This document shows positions 7,696 through 16,714 of a DNA stretch of 58,172 bases, in pieces. This DNA comes from Desulfobacteraceae bacterium UBA2174 (GTDB lineage Bacteria > Desulfobacterota > Desulfobacteria > Desulfobacterales > UBA2174): contig DCWA01000038.1 of the NCBI GenBank assembly GCA_002327445.1, positions 270 through 58,441 on the forward strand. The letters run 5' to 3'. The position numbers and the translations under genes are program-made. Under the pieces are notes generated by a model. The model had not been told where the DNA came from, searched no databases, and saw only the letters and a list, made by a program, of their open reading frames with translations. Each line of letters starts with the position of its first letter. The stretch's first letter is position 1.

Positions 7696-9285
7696 TTACA
7701 GCGCCCCCGGATCTTCTTCCGCCGCCGCAAGGGACGCTTTGCCGGTGATTTCATATACGTCGAATTGCTGCACATGAAACTGGGGGTTGGGATAGATGAT
7801 GATCTGTTTGGCCAGCCGACTTTCCAGAGACACCATCAGGTGATTTTCCTCGCCGTGAAGCCGCTCGGCAATTTCCGGGTTGACCCGCAGCATCAGGCGA
7901 TGGCCGGGCATGTCCCGGGCTTCGCGCAGGATCTGCCGGTACACGTCGTAGCAGATCGTCTTGCGCGAGATCAACTGCCCCTCCCCATCGCAGTAGAAAC
8001 ACGGCTCGCAAAGGGCGCTGGTGAGACTCTTGCGGATTCTCTTGCGTGTCATCTGGACCAGGCCCAGCTCCGAAATCGGCAGGATGTGAGTCTTGCTGCG
8101 GTCCCTGTGAACCGCTTCCTGCAAGGCGGCGAAGACCTTCTCCTGGTGGCTCTTTTTTTCCATATCGATGAAATCGATCACGATGATGCCACCGATGTCC
8201 CGCAAGCGCACCTGGTAGGCGATCTCCTTGACGGCCTCCAGGTTGGTCTTGAAAATCGTCTCCTCCAGATTGTACTTGCCCACGTAGCGGCCGGTGTTGA
8301 CATCGATGGCGCAGAGCGCCTCGGTCTGCTCGATGACAATATACCCCCCCGATTTGAGCCACACCTTTTTTTTCAGGGCCCGGGAGATGTCCCCTTCCAG
8401 GTGAAATGCGTCGAAAATCGGCTCGGGCCCCTCGTACAGCTCGACGCTGCGCTTGAGACTCGGCGCGCAGGCATCCAGGAAGGCCATGACCTGCTCGTAC
8501 CCGTTGCGCGAGTCGATCACCACCTTGTCGGCTTCCTGGGTGAGCAGGTCCCGCACCGCCCGCAAGCTCACGTTGAGTTCCTTGTGGAGCAAGGCCGGTG
8601 CCGAACTGTTCTGGCACTTTTTCTTGATGTTCCCCCAGAGGCGCTCGAGAAATTCCATTTCCGAGGCGAGGACGTCGGCCTGGATCCCTTCGGCGGCGGT
8701 GCGTACGATGTATCCGAAACGGTTCTTGCGCAGTGCCTGGATCAATCCCTTGAGCCGGCTGCGCTCCGTCTCGTCTTCGATCTTGCGCGACACCCCGATG
8801 TGCCGCGAGTTGGGCATCAGCACCAGAAAACGCCCTGGCAAGGACACGTGGCAAGTCACCCGCGCGCCCTTGGTGCCGATGGGCGATTTGGCGACGTGCA
8901 CCAGGATCTCCTGCCCCTCGGTGAGCAGATCCTCGATGTTGGGGCGCGGTTCCTTGCACCCGCTCCCCTCCTTGCCGTCAGACGGGGTTTCTTCGTCGGC
9001 ATCCTCCGCCTCTTCGACATCTTCACCCAACCACGAGGCGTCCACCTCCTCCACCGCGTCGCTGACCACGTCATCGACATAGATGAAGGCCGCCTGGCTC
9101 AACCCGATATCCACGAATGCCGCCTGCATCCCCGGCAATACCCGCTGCACACGCCCCTTGTATATATTGCCGGCACTGTCGGCCTCGTCCTGGCGGTGGA
9201 TGAACAGCTCCACGATAGTGCCGTCTTCCAGCAGCGCCACCCGGGTCTCGTGTTCGGCCGTGTTGATGATCAGTTTTCGAAACAT
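7696..9285 (-). CDS. rng: Ribonuclease G / RNase E-family endoribonuclease
   Basis: 529 residues. It processes rRNA 5' ends and degrades mRNA. The N-terminal S1 domain (GNIYKGRVQRVLPGMQAAFVDIG) is interrupted by an acidic insertion of about 40 residues (EDVEEAEDADEE). The catalytic region has AIDVNTGR and IIVIDFIDM, the aspartates that bind Mg, and a zinc-link-like CEPCFYC. ATG 9285 is used because GGAGAGG precedes it; reading further upstream gives only low-complexity sequence. It overlaps the radical SAM gene before it by 16 bp, an arrangement found in many deltaproteobacteria. No long RNase E scaffold tail is present, so RNase G is the better name. Confidence 0.93.
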   Translation of the reverse strand: MFRKLIINTAEHETRVALLEDGTIVELFIHRQDEADSAGNIYKGRVQRVLPGMQAAFVDIGLSQAAFIYVDDVVSDAVEEVDASWLGEDVEEAEDADEETPSDGKEGSGCKEPRPNIEDLLTEGQEILVHVAKSPIGTKGARVTCHVSLPGRFLVLMPNSRHIGVSRKIEDETERSRLKGLIQALRKNRFGYIVRTAAEGIQADVLASEMEFLERLWGNIKKKCQNSSAPALLHKELNVSLRAVRDLLTQEADKVVIDSRNGYEQVMAFLDACAPSLKRSVELYEGPEPIFDAFHLEGDISRALKKKVWLKSGGYIVIEQTEALCAIDVNTGRYVGKYNLEETIFKTNLEAVKEIAYQVRLRDIGGIIVIDFIDMEKKSHQEKVFAALQEAVHRDRSKTHILPISELGLVQMTRKRIRKSLTSALCEPCFYCDGEGQLISRKTICYDVYRQILREARDMPGHRLMLRVNPEIAERLHGEENHLMVSLESRLAKQIIIYPNPQFHVQQFDVYEITGKASLAAAEEDPGAL

Positions 9286-11795
9286 CTTTGCCTCTCCAAC
9301 ATCTGCGCCGGTTCGACGGCGGTTTTGCAGACGCGCAACCGCGCCACTTCCTCCGGCGCCAAACCGAACACCGCCTTGAGCACGTCGGCCGGCCGGACGC
9401 TTGGACCGTCGCTCTGGCGGATTCCCAAGCGCAAGCCGCCGTCGCTGTCCACCGCCATCTCCGAAACAGCCTCTTTCAAATCGACGTGCTGAACCCGCCC
9501 CTTGGCCGAGCGCCGCTCCATCGGCCACGCGTTGGCCCCCGAAAACCGCTTCATCTCCGCGCTCACGGAAGCGCCCTCCGGCAGCTCGACCCGGTAATAA
9601 TGCACGCCGACCCGCCCGACCGCCGACCCCGCTTGCGCCGCCTCTACCGCCAACCCCTCGGGAAGCTGCCGATTGAGGCGACGGACGATCTGATCCGGCC
9701 CCACTTCCCTCTCCAGGTGAACCGTGAGAAATTCCGCCTCGCTCTCCAGGCCGAGGGGCAGGGCATCGTCGAAGACCAGTTTGGGTTTGGGGTGAAAGCC
9801 GCCCCCGTGTTCCACCGCCAAGCCCGCGCGTCGAAACGCCCGCTGGAAAATTCCGGCGGTTTCGAGGTGTCCGAAAAACCGCGCGGGACCGACCTTGCGA
9901 AAGCGCAGGCGAAACACAGCTGGCGCCAGGTCCGCCGTCCCTTCGGCGGGAAGCTTCGGGGCGCCGGCCTCCTCCGGGTGCACCACCGGCGCCAGGGTGA
10001 CGAAATCGCAGACCCCGCACCCCTGGCACTCGCCTTGCCGGCAGTCGCCGGTGAGGATCTGGTCCAGCGCACGCGCCCATTCGTTTCGCAGGAAGCTCTT
10101 TTCGACCCCGACGGCCACATGGTCCCAGGGAAGGGGCTCGTCGAGACGGCGGACGCGAGTGGTGAAAAAATCAAGGTCGATACCGCAGGCGGCGATGGCC
10201 TCCTGCCACAGGTCGAAGCGAAAATACTGGCTCCACCCGTCCAGCCGGCATCCACGCCGATAGGCATCCTCCAGCAAGGGTGCCAGGCGCCGGTCGCCGC
10301 GGGACCATAGCCCCTCCATCAGGCTGACCCGGGGATTCTGCCACTTGAATTGGATCCCCGGCCGCGTCAGCCGCCGCCGCAGGTGATCAATCTTGGCCTG
10401 GGCCGCCTCCAAAGGCACCTGCTCCACCCACTGAAACGGAGTATGCGCCTTGGGGATGAAGGTGGCCACGCTGACATTGAGTTGCCCCCGCCGCTTTCCC
10501 GGCATCTTGATCTTGCGCAGGCGGTCGACCAGTGCGGCGATGGCTTCCAGGTCCGCCTCGGTTTCAGTGGGAAGCCCGATCATGAAGTAGAGCTTGATCG
10601 TCTGCCAGCCCAGGTCGAAAGCGTCCTGCAGCGTCTGAAAAACGTCCGCCTCGGTGATATTCTTGTTGATCACGTCCCGCAGGCGCTGGCTGCCGGCTTC
10701 CACTGCGAAAGTAAACCCGGTCTTGCGAACCCGCCGGATCCGCTCCATCAAATCCGGCCCGAGGCTGCCTACCCTCAGCGAGGGCAGGGAGACGGCGATG
10801 TGGCGCGGGGCGCACTCGGCCATCAACGCGTCGGTGAGGGCTTCGATACCGCAGTAGTCGCCGGTGCTCAGCGACAGCAGCGACACGTCCTCGTACCCGG
10901 TGCTCTCCAACCCTTGCCTCACCAGCGCCATCAGGTGAGCGGGAGCACGTTCCCGAACCGGGCGATAGAGCATCCCCGCCTGGCAGAAGCGGCATCCCCG
11001 GGTACAGCCACGGGCAATCTCCAACCGCAGGCGATCGTGTACCGGGCGTCCGAAGGGGACCACGGGCCGCGCGGGGAAGACCGCCCGGTCCAGGTCGGGC
11101 ACCACGGCGCGTCGCACCGGCATTGGGGCGCCGTAGGCGGGGGTGAGGTGCTGAAATCCGCGTTCATCGTAAGTAACATTATAAAAAGCAGGAATATAAA
11201 CGCCTTCGATGCGTGCCCAGGTTTCCAGTAGCTCCTGGCGGTGGCAACGGTCCCAGGCCATCCAGGCCTCGGCCATGGCCATCACCACCGTCTCTCCATC
11301 GCCGATGACCATGGCGTCGAAGAAAGGCGCCAACGGCTCGGGGTTGCAGGTGCAGGGCCCGCCGGCGATGACCAGTGGATGCCGCTCGTCGCGGGCCTCG
11401 GCCCGAAACGGGATGCCGGCCCTTTCCAACATGGCGAGCACGTTGGTATAGTTGAGTTCGTAGAGCAGCGAAAAACCGACGATGTCGAAATCGGCCAAGG
11501 GCCGCCGGCTCTCGAGGCTGACCAGAGGCAAGCCGCGATCCTTCAACGCCCGGTCCATGTCCGGGGCAGGAGCGAAAACCCGCTCGGCGCTGATGCGAGA
11601 ATCCCGGTTGAGCACCTCGTAGAGGATCTGCATGCCGAAATGGGACATCCCGATCTCGTAGAGATCCGGAAATGCCAGGACCATGCGCAGGGCGACATCC
11701 GCCGGATCCTTGCGCACGCTGTTGATCTCACCGCCGATGTAGCGGCTGGGCTGCTCGACGCTTCCAAGAAGTTCTTGAAGCGGATCGGGGGTCAT
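9270..11795 (-). CDS. B12-binding-fold radical SAM protein, TIGR03960/TIGR03936 (DUF2344) type
   Basis: 841 residues. An N-terminal B12-binding-like region (VLAFPDLYEIGMSHFGMQILYEVLN) leads into a radical SAM core with RGCTRGCRFCQAG, the CxxxCxxC that holds the 4Fe-4S cluster. A C-terminal DUF2344-like domain follows (about 620-820), preceded by cysteines CRQGECQGCGVC that could hold a further cluster. The family commonly sits directly upstream of rng, as here, and is thought to act on RNA or ribosomal substrates; the reaction is not established to my knowledge. Start 11795 (MTPDPLQELL) is chosen; an ATG at 11816 is also possible. Confidence 0.88.
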   Translation of the reverse strand: MTPDPLQELLGSVEQPSRYIGGEINSVRKDPADVALRMVLAFPDLYEIGMSHFGMQILYEVLNRDSRISAERVFAPAPDMDRALKDRGLPLVSLESRRPLADFDIVGFSLLYELNYTNVLAMLERAGIPFRAEARDERHPLVIAGGPCTCNPEPLAPFFDAMVIGDGETVVMAMAEAWMAWDRCHRQELLETWARIEGVYIPAFYNVTYDERGFQHLTPAYGAPMPVRRAVVPDLDRAVFPARPVVPFGRPVHDRLRLEIARGCTRGCRFCQAGMLYRPVRERAPAHLMALVRQGLESTGYEDVSLLSLSTGDYCGIEALTDALMAECAPRHIAVSLPSLRVGSLGPDLMERIRRVRKTGFTFAVEAGSQRLRDVINKNITEADVFQTLQDAFDLGWQTIKLYFMIGLPTETEADLEAIAALVDRLRKIKMPGKRRGQLNVSVATFIPKAHTPFQWVEQVPLEAAQAKIDHLRRRLTRPGIQFKWQNPRVSLMEGLWSRGDRRLAPLLEDAYRRGCRLDGWSQYFRFDLWQEAIAACGIDLDFFTTRVRRLDEPLPWDHVAVGVEKSFLRNEWARALDQILTGDCRQGECQGCGVCDFVTLAPVVHPEEAGAPKLPAEGTADLAPAVFRLRFRKVGPARFFGHLETAGIFQRAFRRAGLAVEHGGGFHPKPKLVFDDALPLGLESEAEFLTVHLEREVGPDQIVRRLNRQLPEGLAVEAAQAGSAVGRVGVHYYRVELPEGASVSAEMKRFSGANAWPMERRSAKGRVQHVDLKEAVSEMAVDSDGGLRLGIRQSDGPSVRPADVLKAVFGLAPEEVARLRVCKTAVEPAQMLERQRCFEN

Positions 11796-11880
11796 GGTAG
11801 GGACCTTCAATTTCATCCGGGATAAGGCACCGATCACTCGGTTGCTCGCGGGGTTCATCCACCCGTTCAAGGAGGAATCA

Positions 11881-13284
11881 ATGACTTGTCGCATGGAAAG
11901 TCGAAAAAAAAACCGGCGTCTTTGGCTTGCCGTCTGCTTCGCCGTCTTGGCCGCTTTTGCGCCGCGGGCCGACGCCGAACATTATAACCGCGAAACCCCT
12001 GTTGTCAAAGCGGTTCGGGCCGTTAGCCCCGCGGTGGTCAACATCAGCAGCCAGATCCAGGTGCGCCAGGCCCAAAACCCCTTTTCGGAAATGGCCCCTC
12101 CGCACCTCGAATGGTTTTTCAGGGATTTCTTCGACCCCGGCTGGGAACGCCGCTACCGCACCACCAGCCTCGGCTCAGGGGTGATCATCGACGGCGACCG
12201 CGGCTTTATCCTCACTAACGCCCACGTGGTGGCCCGTGCCGGCGCGATCACCGTGACCCTGATGGACGAGCGCCAATTCGAAGCGCAACTGGTGGGATCC
12301 GATCCGGACAGCGACCTTGCCGTGCTGCGCATCAGCGCCGACGATTCCCTTCCTGCGGTGGCCATGAGCTGCTGCGACGACCTGATGATCGGTGAAACGG
12401 TCATTGCCATCGGCAATCCCTTCGGCTTTTCCCACACGGTGACCACCGGCGTCGTCAGCGCGGTGGACCGCAGCTTCCGCGCCGACGACCGGGAATACCA
12501 CGACTTCATCCAGATCGACGCCTCGATCAACCCGGGCAACAGTGGCGGACCGCTGCTCAACATCAACGGCGAACTCATCGGGATCAACACCGCCATCTAC
12601 GCCAAGGCCCAGGGCATCGGCTTCGCCATCCCCATCGACAAGGCCAAACGCATTGTCAACGACCTGATCAGTTTCGGGGAAGTGATCCAGGCATGGATCG
12701 GACTGCTGGTACAACCGGTCGACGGCCAACTGGCCGCCTACCTCAACCTGCCGGACAGCGAGGGAGTTCTCGTGCGGGCCGTGGAAAAGGACAGCCCGGC
12801 TGAAAAGGCGGGAATCGCCCCCGGCGATGTGATTCGCGCCGTGGATGGAAACCGCATCGCCGACCCGGATGCATATCGGCGCGCCGCGGCGGCGGCGGCC
12901 CCCCACCGACCATTGGGCCTCGAGGTGTGGCGCGAGGGACGGCTTCTGACGAAAACGTTGCGCACCTCGGTCTATCCTCCGGAAAAGGCAGCGCAATTGG
13001 CCCAGGATCTGTTCGGCATCGCCGTCGAAGATATCACCCCGGCCATCGAACGCCGCTACCGCCTGACAGTTTCCAGCGGGGTGGTGATCACCTCGGTAGC
13101 GCCGGACACGTTCCTGGCGCAAACCGGGGTCGAACCGGGCGACGTGATCCGCCAGGTGGGCGACGCCCCGGTAAGAGACCGTCGTGACTTTGAAAAAGCA
13201 TTGGTAAAACAAAGACTTCAGAATGCCATTGTCCTGCTGGTGCAACGCGGTCGCCAGGGCTACTACATCACGGTGGAACTTTAA
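11881..13284 (+). CDS. HtrA/DegP-family periplasmic serine protease
   Basis: 467 residues with a signal peptide (basic start, then LWLAVCFAVLAAFAPRADA). The trypsin-like domain carries His115 (TNAHVV), Asp145 (DSDLAVL) and Ser221 (NPGNSGGP), a complete triad. Two PDZ domains follow, at about 265-360 and 375-465. It should degrade or refold damaged envelope proteins. ATG 11881 is preceded by AAGGAGG. It is transcribed alone, divergent from the radical SAM-rng operon and convergent with the efflux operon. Whether it is DegP-, DegQ- or DegS-like cannot be told; two PDZ domains argue against DegS. Confidence 0.95.
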   Translation: MTCRMESRKKNRRLWLAVCFAVLAAFAPRADAEHYNRETPVVKAVRAVSPAVVNISSQIQVRQAQNPFSEMAPPHLEWFFRDFFDPGWERRYRTTSLGSGVIIDGDRGFILTNAHVVARAGAITVTLMDERQFEAQLVGSDPDSDLAVLRISADDSLPAVAMSCCDDLMIGETVIAIGNPFGFSHTVTTGVVSAVDRSFRADDREYHDFIQIDASINPGNSGGPLLNINGELIGINTAIYAKAQGIGFAIPIDKAKRIVNDLISFGEVIQAWIGLLVQPVDGQLAAYLNLPDSEGVLVRAVEKDSPAEKAGIAPGDVIRAVDGNRIADPDAYRRAAAAAAPHRPLGLEVWREGRLLTKTLRTSVYPPEKAAQLAQDLFGIAVEDITPAIERRYRLTVSSGVVITSVAPDTFLAQTGVEPGDVIRQVGDAPVRDRRDFEKALVKQRLQNAIVLLVQRGRQGYYITVEL

Positions 13285-13307
13285 AAGGACGACGGGGTGA
13301 GGGATCC

Positions 13308-13601
13308 TCAGATCACCATGGCCACGGGCCAGGAAAATGCCTTGAGCCCCTTTTTGCCCAGGCGGTCGTTCAATTCGGAAAGGGCCGCCACGGTGTCCTC
13401 AAGGCCCGCGCCCTCCTCGACGACCGTCACCAGGGCATGGTTGTATCCGGGCCAGACGCTGTCGTCCATCCGGGGCTCAGACGCCTGGCCCCGTCCCAGG
13501 ACCCGCCGCCACTGGGTGAAGCCGGGGGCTCCGCTTCGGGACAGTGCCGCCAGCACCTCGTCGTCGAAGGCCGCGTCGTAGACCACCATCAGCATTCTCA
13601 T
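13308..13601 (-). CDS. PII-like small protein at the end of an RND efflux operon
   Basis: 97 residues, beginning MRMLMVVYDAAFDDEVLAAL and ending PVAMVI. The alternating strand/helix pattern and size suggest a ferredoxin-like fold of the PII/CutA-like superfamily; similar small proteins occur beside metal or RND efflux genes. ATG 13601 overlaps the RND stop codon in an ATGA, so it is translationally coupled to the pump and probably senses or modulates efflux. The uridylylation tyrosine in the T-loop of GlnB is not recognisable. The fold assignment is inference from pattern, not a search. Confidence 0.65.
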   Translation of the reverse strand: MRMLMVVYDAAFDDEVLAALSRSGAPGFTQWRRVLGRGQASEPRMDDSVWPGYNHALVTVVEEGAGLEDTVAALSELNDRLGKKGLKAFSWPVAMVI

Positions 13602-16600
13602 GTCCGTCCTCCCCGGTGAACCTTTCTCCGCTCGAAGAGATAGTAGATCGTCGGCACGAGCAGCAAGCTCACCAGCATCGACACCGACAGCCCGCCGAGC
13701 ATGGTGACGCCCAGGGGGTTCCAGGCCTCGGCGCCCACCGTGTCGGAAAAAGCCAACGGCACCATGGCGAAAAGAGTCGTCAGTGTGGTCATGAGCACCG
13801 GCCGCAGCCGGCTGCGGCCCGCCTCCACCACCGCCTCCCACAGCGGCCGGCCTCGCCGGATCAGCAAATGGGTGTAGTCGAGCAGCACGATGGCATTGTT
13901 GACCACGATCCCCATGAGCATGATCACTCCCATGAAGGGAATCATGCCCAGGCTGGTGTCGGTGAAAAAAAAGGCGTAGAGCACCCCTGTGAAGGCGAAG
14001 GGGACCGAGAACATCACGATCAGCGGGTCGCGCAGGTTGCCGAAGAGGGCCGCCATGACCATGTAGACCAGGACGATGCCGAGCACCAGCAAGGTGGTGA
14101 GATCGCCAAAGGCCTCTTTCTGTTCCTCGACATCCCCGCCGAAATGGATTCGCACTCCGGCCGGCACATCCATCCGATCGACGATGCGACGCACGTCGGC
14201 CGTCACCGCGCCAAGGGACCGTTCGAAGGTGTCGGCCTCCACCCGGACGATGCGCTGGCGGTTCTTGCGCTCGATTTCGATGGGCCCAAACCCTTCCGCT
14301 ACCCGTGCCACCGTCTTCAGGCGCACCATCCGTCCGTCGGGGGTGAAAATCGGTACCTCGGGCAGGTTCTTGAGCCGGTCCTTGTCCGCGTCGCTGAAAC
14401 GGGTGAACAAATCAAAGCTGTCGCCGGAGTCCTTGAACTCGCTCGCCTCGGCGCCATAAAAGTAGTTGCGCAAGGTGGCGGCGATGATGGCGACGTTCAA
14501 CCCGAGGCTGGCGGCCTTGCGCCGATCGATTTCCACCCACATTTCAGGCCGTTCGTCCTTCTGGCTGACCGTGAGGTCCACCAACCCGGCCACACCGGCC
14601 ATGCCGGCCTCGAGTTCGCGTGCGAACGCCAGGCTGCGTGTCATGTCGTAGCCGAGCACCTCGACGGAAATCGGCTTGCGTCCACCCATGATGGCGCTGT
14701 CCAGCCCGCTCTGGGTGCTGACCTGCATCTTGACGATCCCCGGAATCTTCTCCACTTCCCGGCGCACATCGGCCGCCACCGATTCCACCGTCCGGTCGCG
14801 CTGGTCCCGGTCGATCATTTTGAAGCGCACCTCGCCGACGTTGGGTCCCTGCTCGAAGCCCAGGGCCACGCTGTAGCCTTGCTCGTCCTCACCGTCCTTG
14901 GCATAGGTGTTGACCACCCAACCCTCGGGCACGACCCGGTCGACGATATCCAACACCTCCCGAATGGCCCGGTCGGTTTCCTCGATGCGCGTCCCCTCGG
15001 CCAGACGGAAGGTCACTCCGATCTCACCGGTGTCCACCCGCGGAAAAAACGAGGTGGAAAGAAAGGGGATCAGGGAAACCCCACTGGCGAAAACCGCGGC
15101 TGCCAGAAGCATGACCATGCGCGTGTGGCGCAGGCACCAGTCCAGCATCCCCGCGTAAACACCTTCGATCGCCTCGAAACCGCGTTCGCTCCACCCGTAA
15201 AAGCGGCCCACCAGCCCCGGCCGACGCCTCAGCCCGGTAGGCGAGGCCTTCACCCACAGGGAACTGAGCATCGGTGTGAGCATCAGGGCCGTAACCAGGG
15301 AAGCCATCAAGGTGACCACCACCACGAACCCGAGCTGCTTGAAGAGGACGCCGGCGAGGCCGGTGAGAAACATCAAAGGGACGAAGACCACCACGGTGGT
15401 CATCGTCGAAGCCGTGATGGCCAGTTGCATCTCGGCCGCCCCGAACATGGAGGCCTCCGGCACCCGGCTGCCCCGTTCCACGTGGCGGATGATGTTTTCC
15501 AGCACCACGATCCCGTTGTCCACCACCATCCCCGATGCGATGGCCAGGGCCATCAACGAAACCACGTTGACCGTATAGCCGGCCAACTGCATGAACATGA
15601 AGCCGATGAGCAACGAACACGGAATGATCAGCACGATGATCGCCACCGTGCGGATGCGCCGGAGGAAAACCACCGTGACCATGAAGACGAAAAAGATGCC
15701 CCAGATCAGACTCCCGCGCAGGTTGGCGATGGCGTCGAGAATATCCTTCGACGTATCGATGGAAAGGGTGATCCTCACGTCGGCGGGCAGTTCGGGTTCC
15801 AGCTCCTTGAGCCGCTGCTTGATCCTTCCGATGACCTCCACCGTGTTCTTGCCGGTCTGTTTCTGGACCATCATCAGGATGGCCGGCTCCCGGTTGGACA
15901 GAATCCGCTCGTCCATCGACTTGTAGTCGTCCGCCACCTCGGCCACGTCGCGCAGGTAGACCGGCCGGCCCTGATGATACCCGATCACCGTGTCGCGGAT
16001 CTCTTGGACGCCGCCGAAACGGGCCGGCACGCGGACGAAGTGGCTGCGCCGGCCGGACTTGATGTGCCCGGCGGGCACGTTCATGTTTTCGGCGTCCAGG
16101 ATCCGGTTGATCGTCGGCAGCGAGAGGTGGAACCCCTCCACCTTGGCCATGTCGAAATAGACGTTGATGCGCCGGCGCAGCCCGCCGTTGAGGATTACGG
16201 CCCCCACCCCGGGTACGCGCTTGAGTTCGTCGCCGATCTGCTTGTCGGCGATGTGAAAGAGACGAGGCCAGCTCTTTTCCCCGCGGATGGTCATGAAGAG
16301 CACCGGCGCCACGGCACTGGAAAACTTGAACAGCACCGGCGGGTCGGCATCATCGGGCAGGTCCCGCTTGATGAATTCGAGCTTGTCCCGCAGGTCGTTG
16401 CTCGCCACGTCCAGGTCCGTTCCCCAGTCGAATTTGCAGGAGACCAGGGAAAGGTTGTCCATGCTCTTGGAGGAGAGGGTATCCAGGTTGTTGGTGGAAT
16501 TGACCGTGTCCTCGACCCGTTCGGACACCTCCGTCTCCACGTCCGAAGCGCTGGCGCCGGGCCAGGAGGTGAGGATCGAGATCATCGGCGGCTCGATCTC

Positions 16601-16714
16601 CGGGTACATGTCGGTGGAAAGCCGCAGCAGGGCGAAAATTCCCAGCAAGGCCAGGGCCAGAAAAAGCATGGCGGTGGCCATGGGCTGGCGGACGGAAAAT
16701 TCGGGCAGGTTCAT
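13598..16714 (-). CDS. RND-family efflux pump, inner-membrane transporter (AcrB/HAE1-like)
   Basis: 1038 residues, the usual length. It starts MNLPEFSVRQPMATAMLFLALALLG; TM1 is followed by a first porter domain (TSWPGASASDVETEVSERVED). The TM2-6 block includes GMVVDNGIVVLENI, with the proton-relay acidic residues, and a second repeat ends in GIVVNNAIVLLDYTHLL. As part of a tripartite pump it exports drugs, lipids or other hydrophobic compounds using proton-motive force. The N-terminal pattern fits the hydrophobe/amphiphile group, not heavy-metal CzcA. ATGA overlaps join it to the membrane fusion gene before and the PII-like gene after. Confidence 0.95.
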   Translation of the reverse strand: MNLPEFSVRQPMATAMLFLALALLGIFALLRLSTDMYPEIEPPMISILTSWPGASASDVETEVSERVEDTVNSTNNLDTLSSKSMDNLSLVSCKFDWGTDLDVASNDLRDKLEFIKRDLPDDADPPVLFKFSSAVAPVLFMTIRGEKSWPRLFHIADKQIGDELKRVPGVGAVILNGGLRRRINVYFDMAKVEGFHLSLPTINRILDAENMNVPAGHIKSGRRSHFVRVPARFGGVQEIRDTVIGYHQGRPVYLRDVAEVADDYKSMDERILSNREPAILMMVQKQTGKNTVEVIGRIKQRLKELEPELPADVRITLSIDTSKDILDAIANLRGSLIWGIFFVFMVTVVFLRRIRTVAIIVLIIPCSLLIGFMFMQLAGYTVNVVSLMALAIASGMVVDNGIVVLENIIRHVERGSRVPEASMFGAAEMQLAITASTMTTVVVFVPLMFLTGLAGVLFKQLGFVVVVTLMASLVTALMLTPMLSSLWVKASPTGLRRRPGLVGRFYGWSERGFEAIEGVYAGMLDWCLRHTRMVMLLAAAVFASGVSLIPFLSTSFFPRVDTGEIGVTFRLAEGTRIEETDRAIREVLDIVDRVVPEGWVVNTYAKDGEDEQGYSVALGFEQGPNVGEVRFKMIDRDQRDRTVESVAADVRREVEKIPGIVKMQVSTQSGLDSAIMGGRKPISVEVLGYDMTRSLAFARELEAGMAGVAGLVDLTVSQKDERPEMWVEIDRRKAASLGLNVAIIAATLRNYFYGAEASEFKDSGDSFDLFTRFSDADKDRLKNLPEVPIFTPDGRMVRLKTVARVAEGFGPIEIERKNRQRIVRVEADTFERSLGAVTADVRRIVDRMDVPAGVRIHFGGDVEEQKEAFGDLTTLLVLGIVLVYMVMAALFGNLRDPLIVMFSVPFAFTGVLYAFFFTDTSLGMIPFMGVIMLMGIVVNNAIVLLDYTHLLIRRGRPLWEAVVEAGRSRLRPVLMTTLTTLFAMVPLAFSDTVGAEAWNPLGVTMLGGLSVSMLVSLLLVPTIYYLFERRKVHRGGRT

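Noticed and set aside
7573..9492. Long open frame opposite rng
   Set aside because: Antisense shadow of a well-supported gene, with no recognisable motif or ribosome site.
15474..15489. CGTTCCACGTGGCGGA as a second parS
   Set aside because: Only 12 of 16 matches, inside the RND gene and with one arm broken; probably chance.
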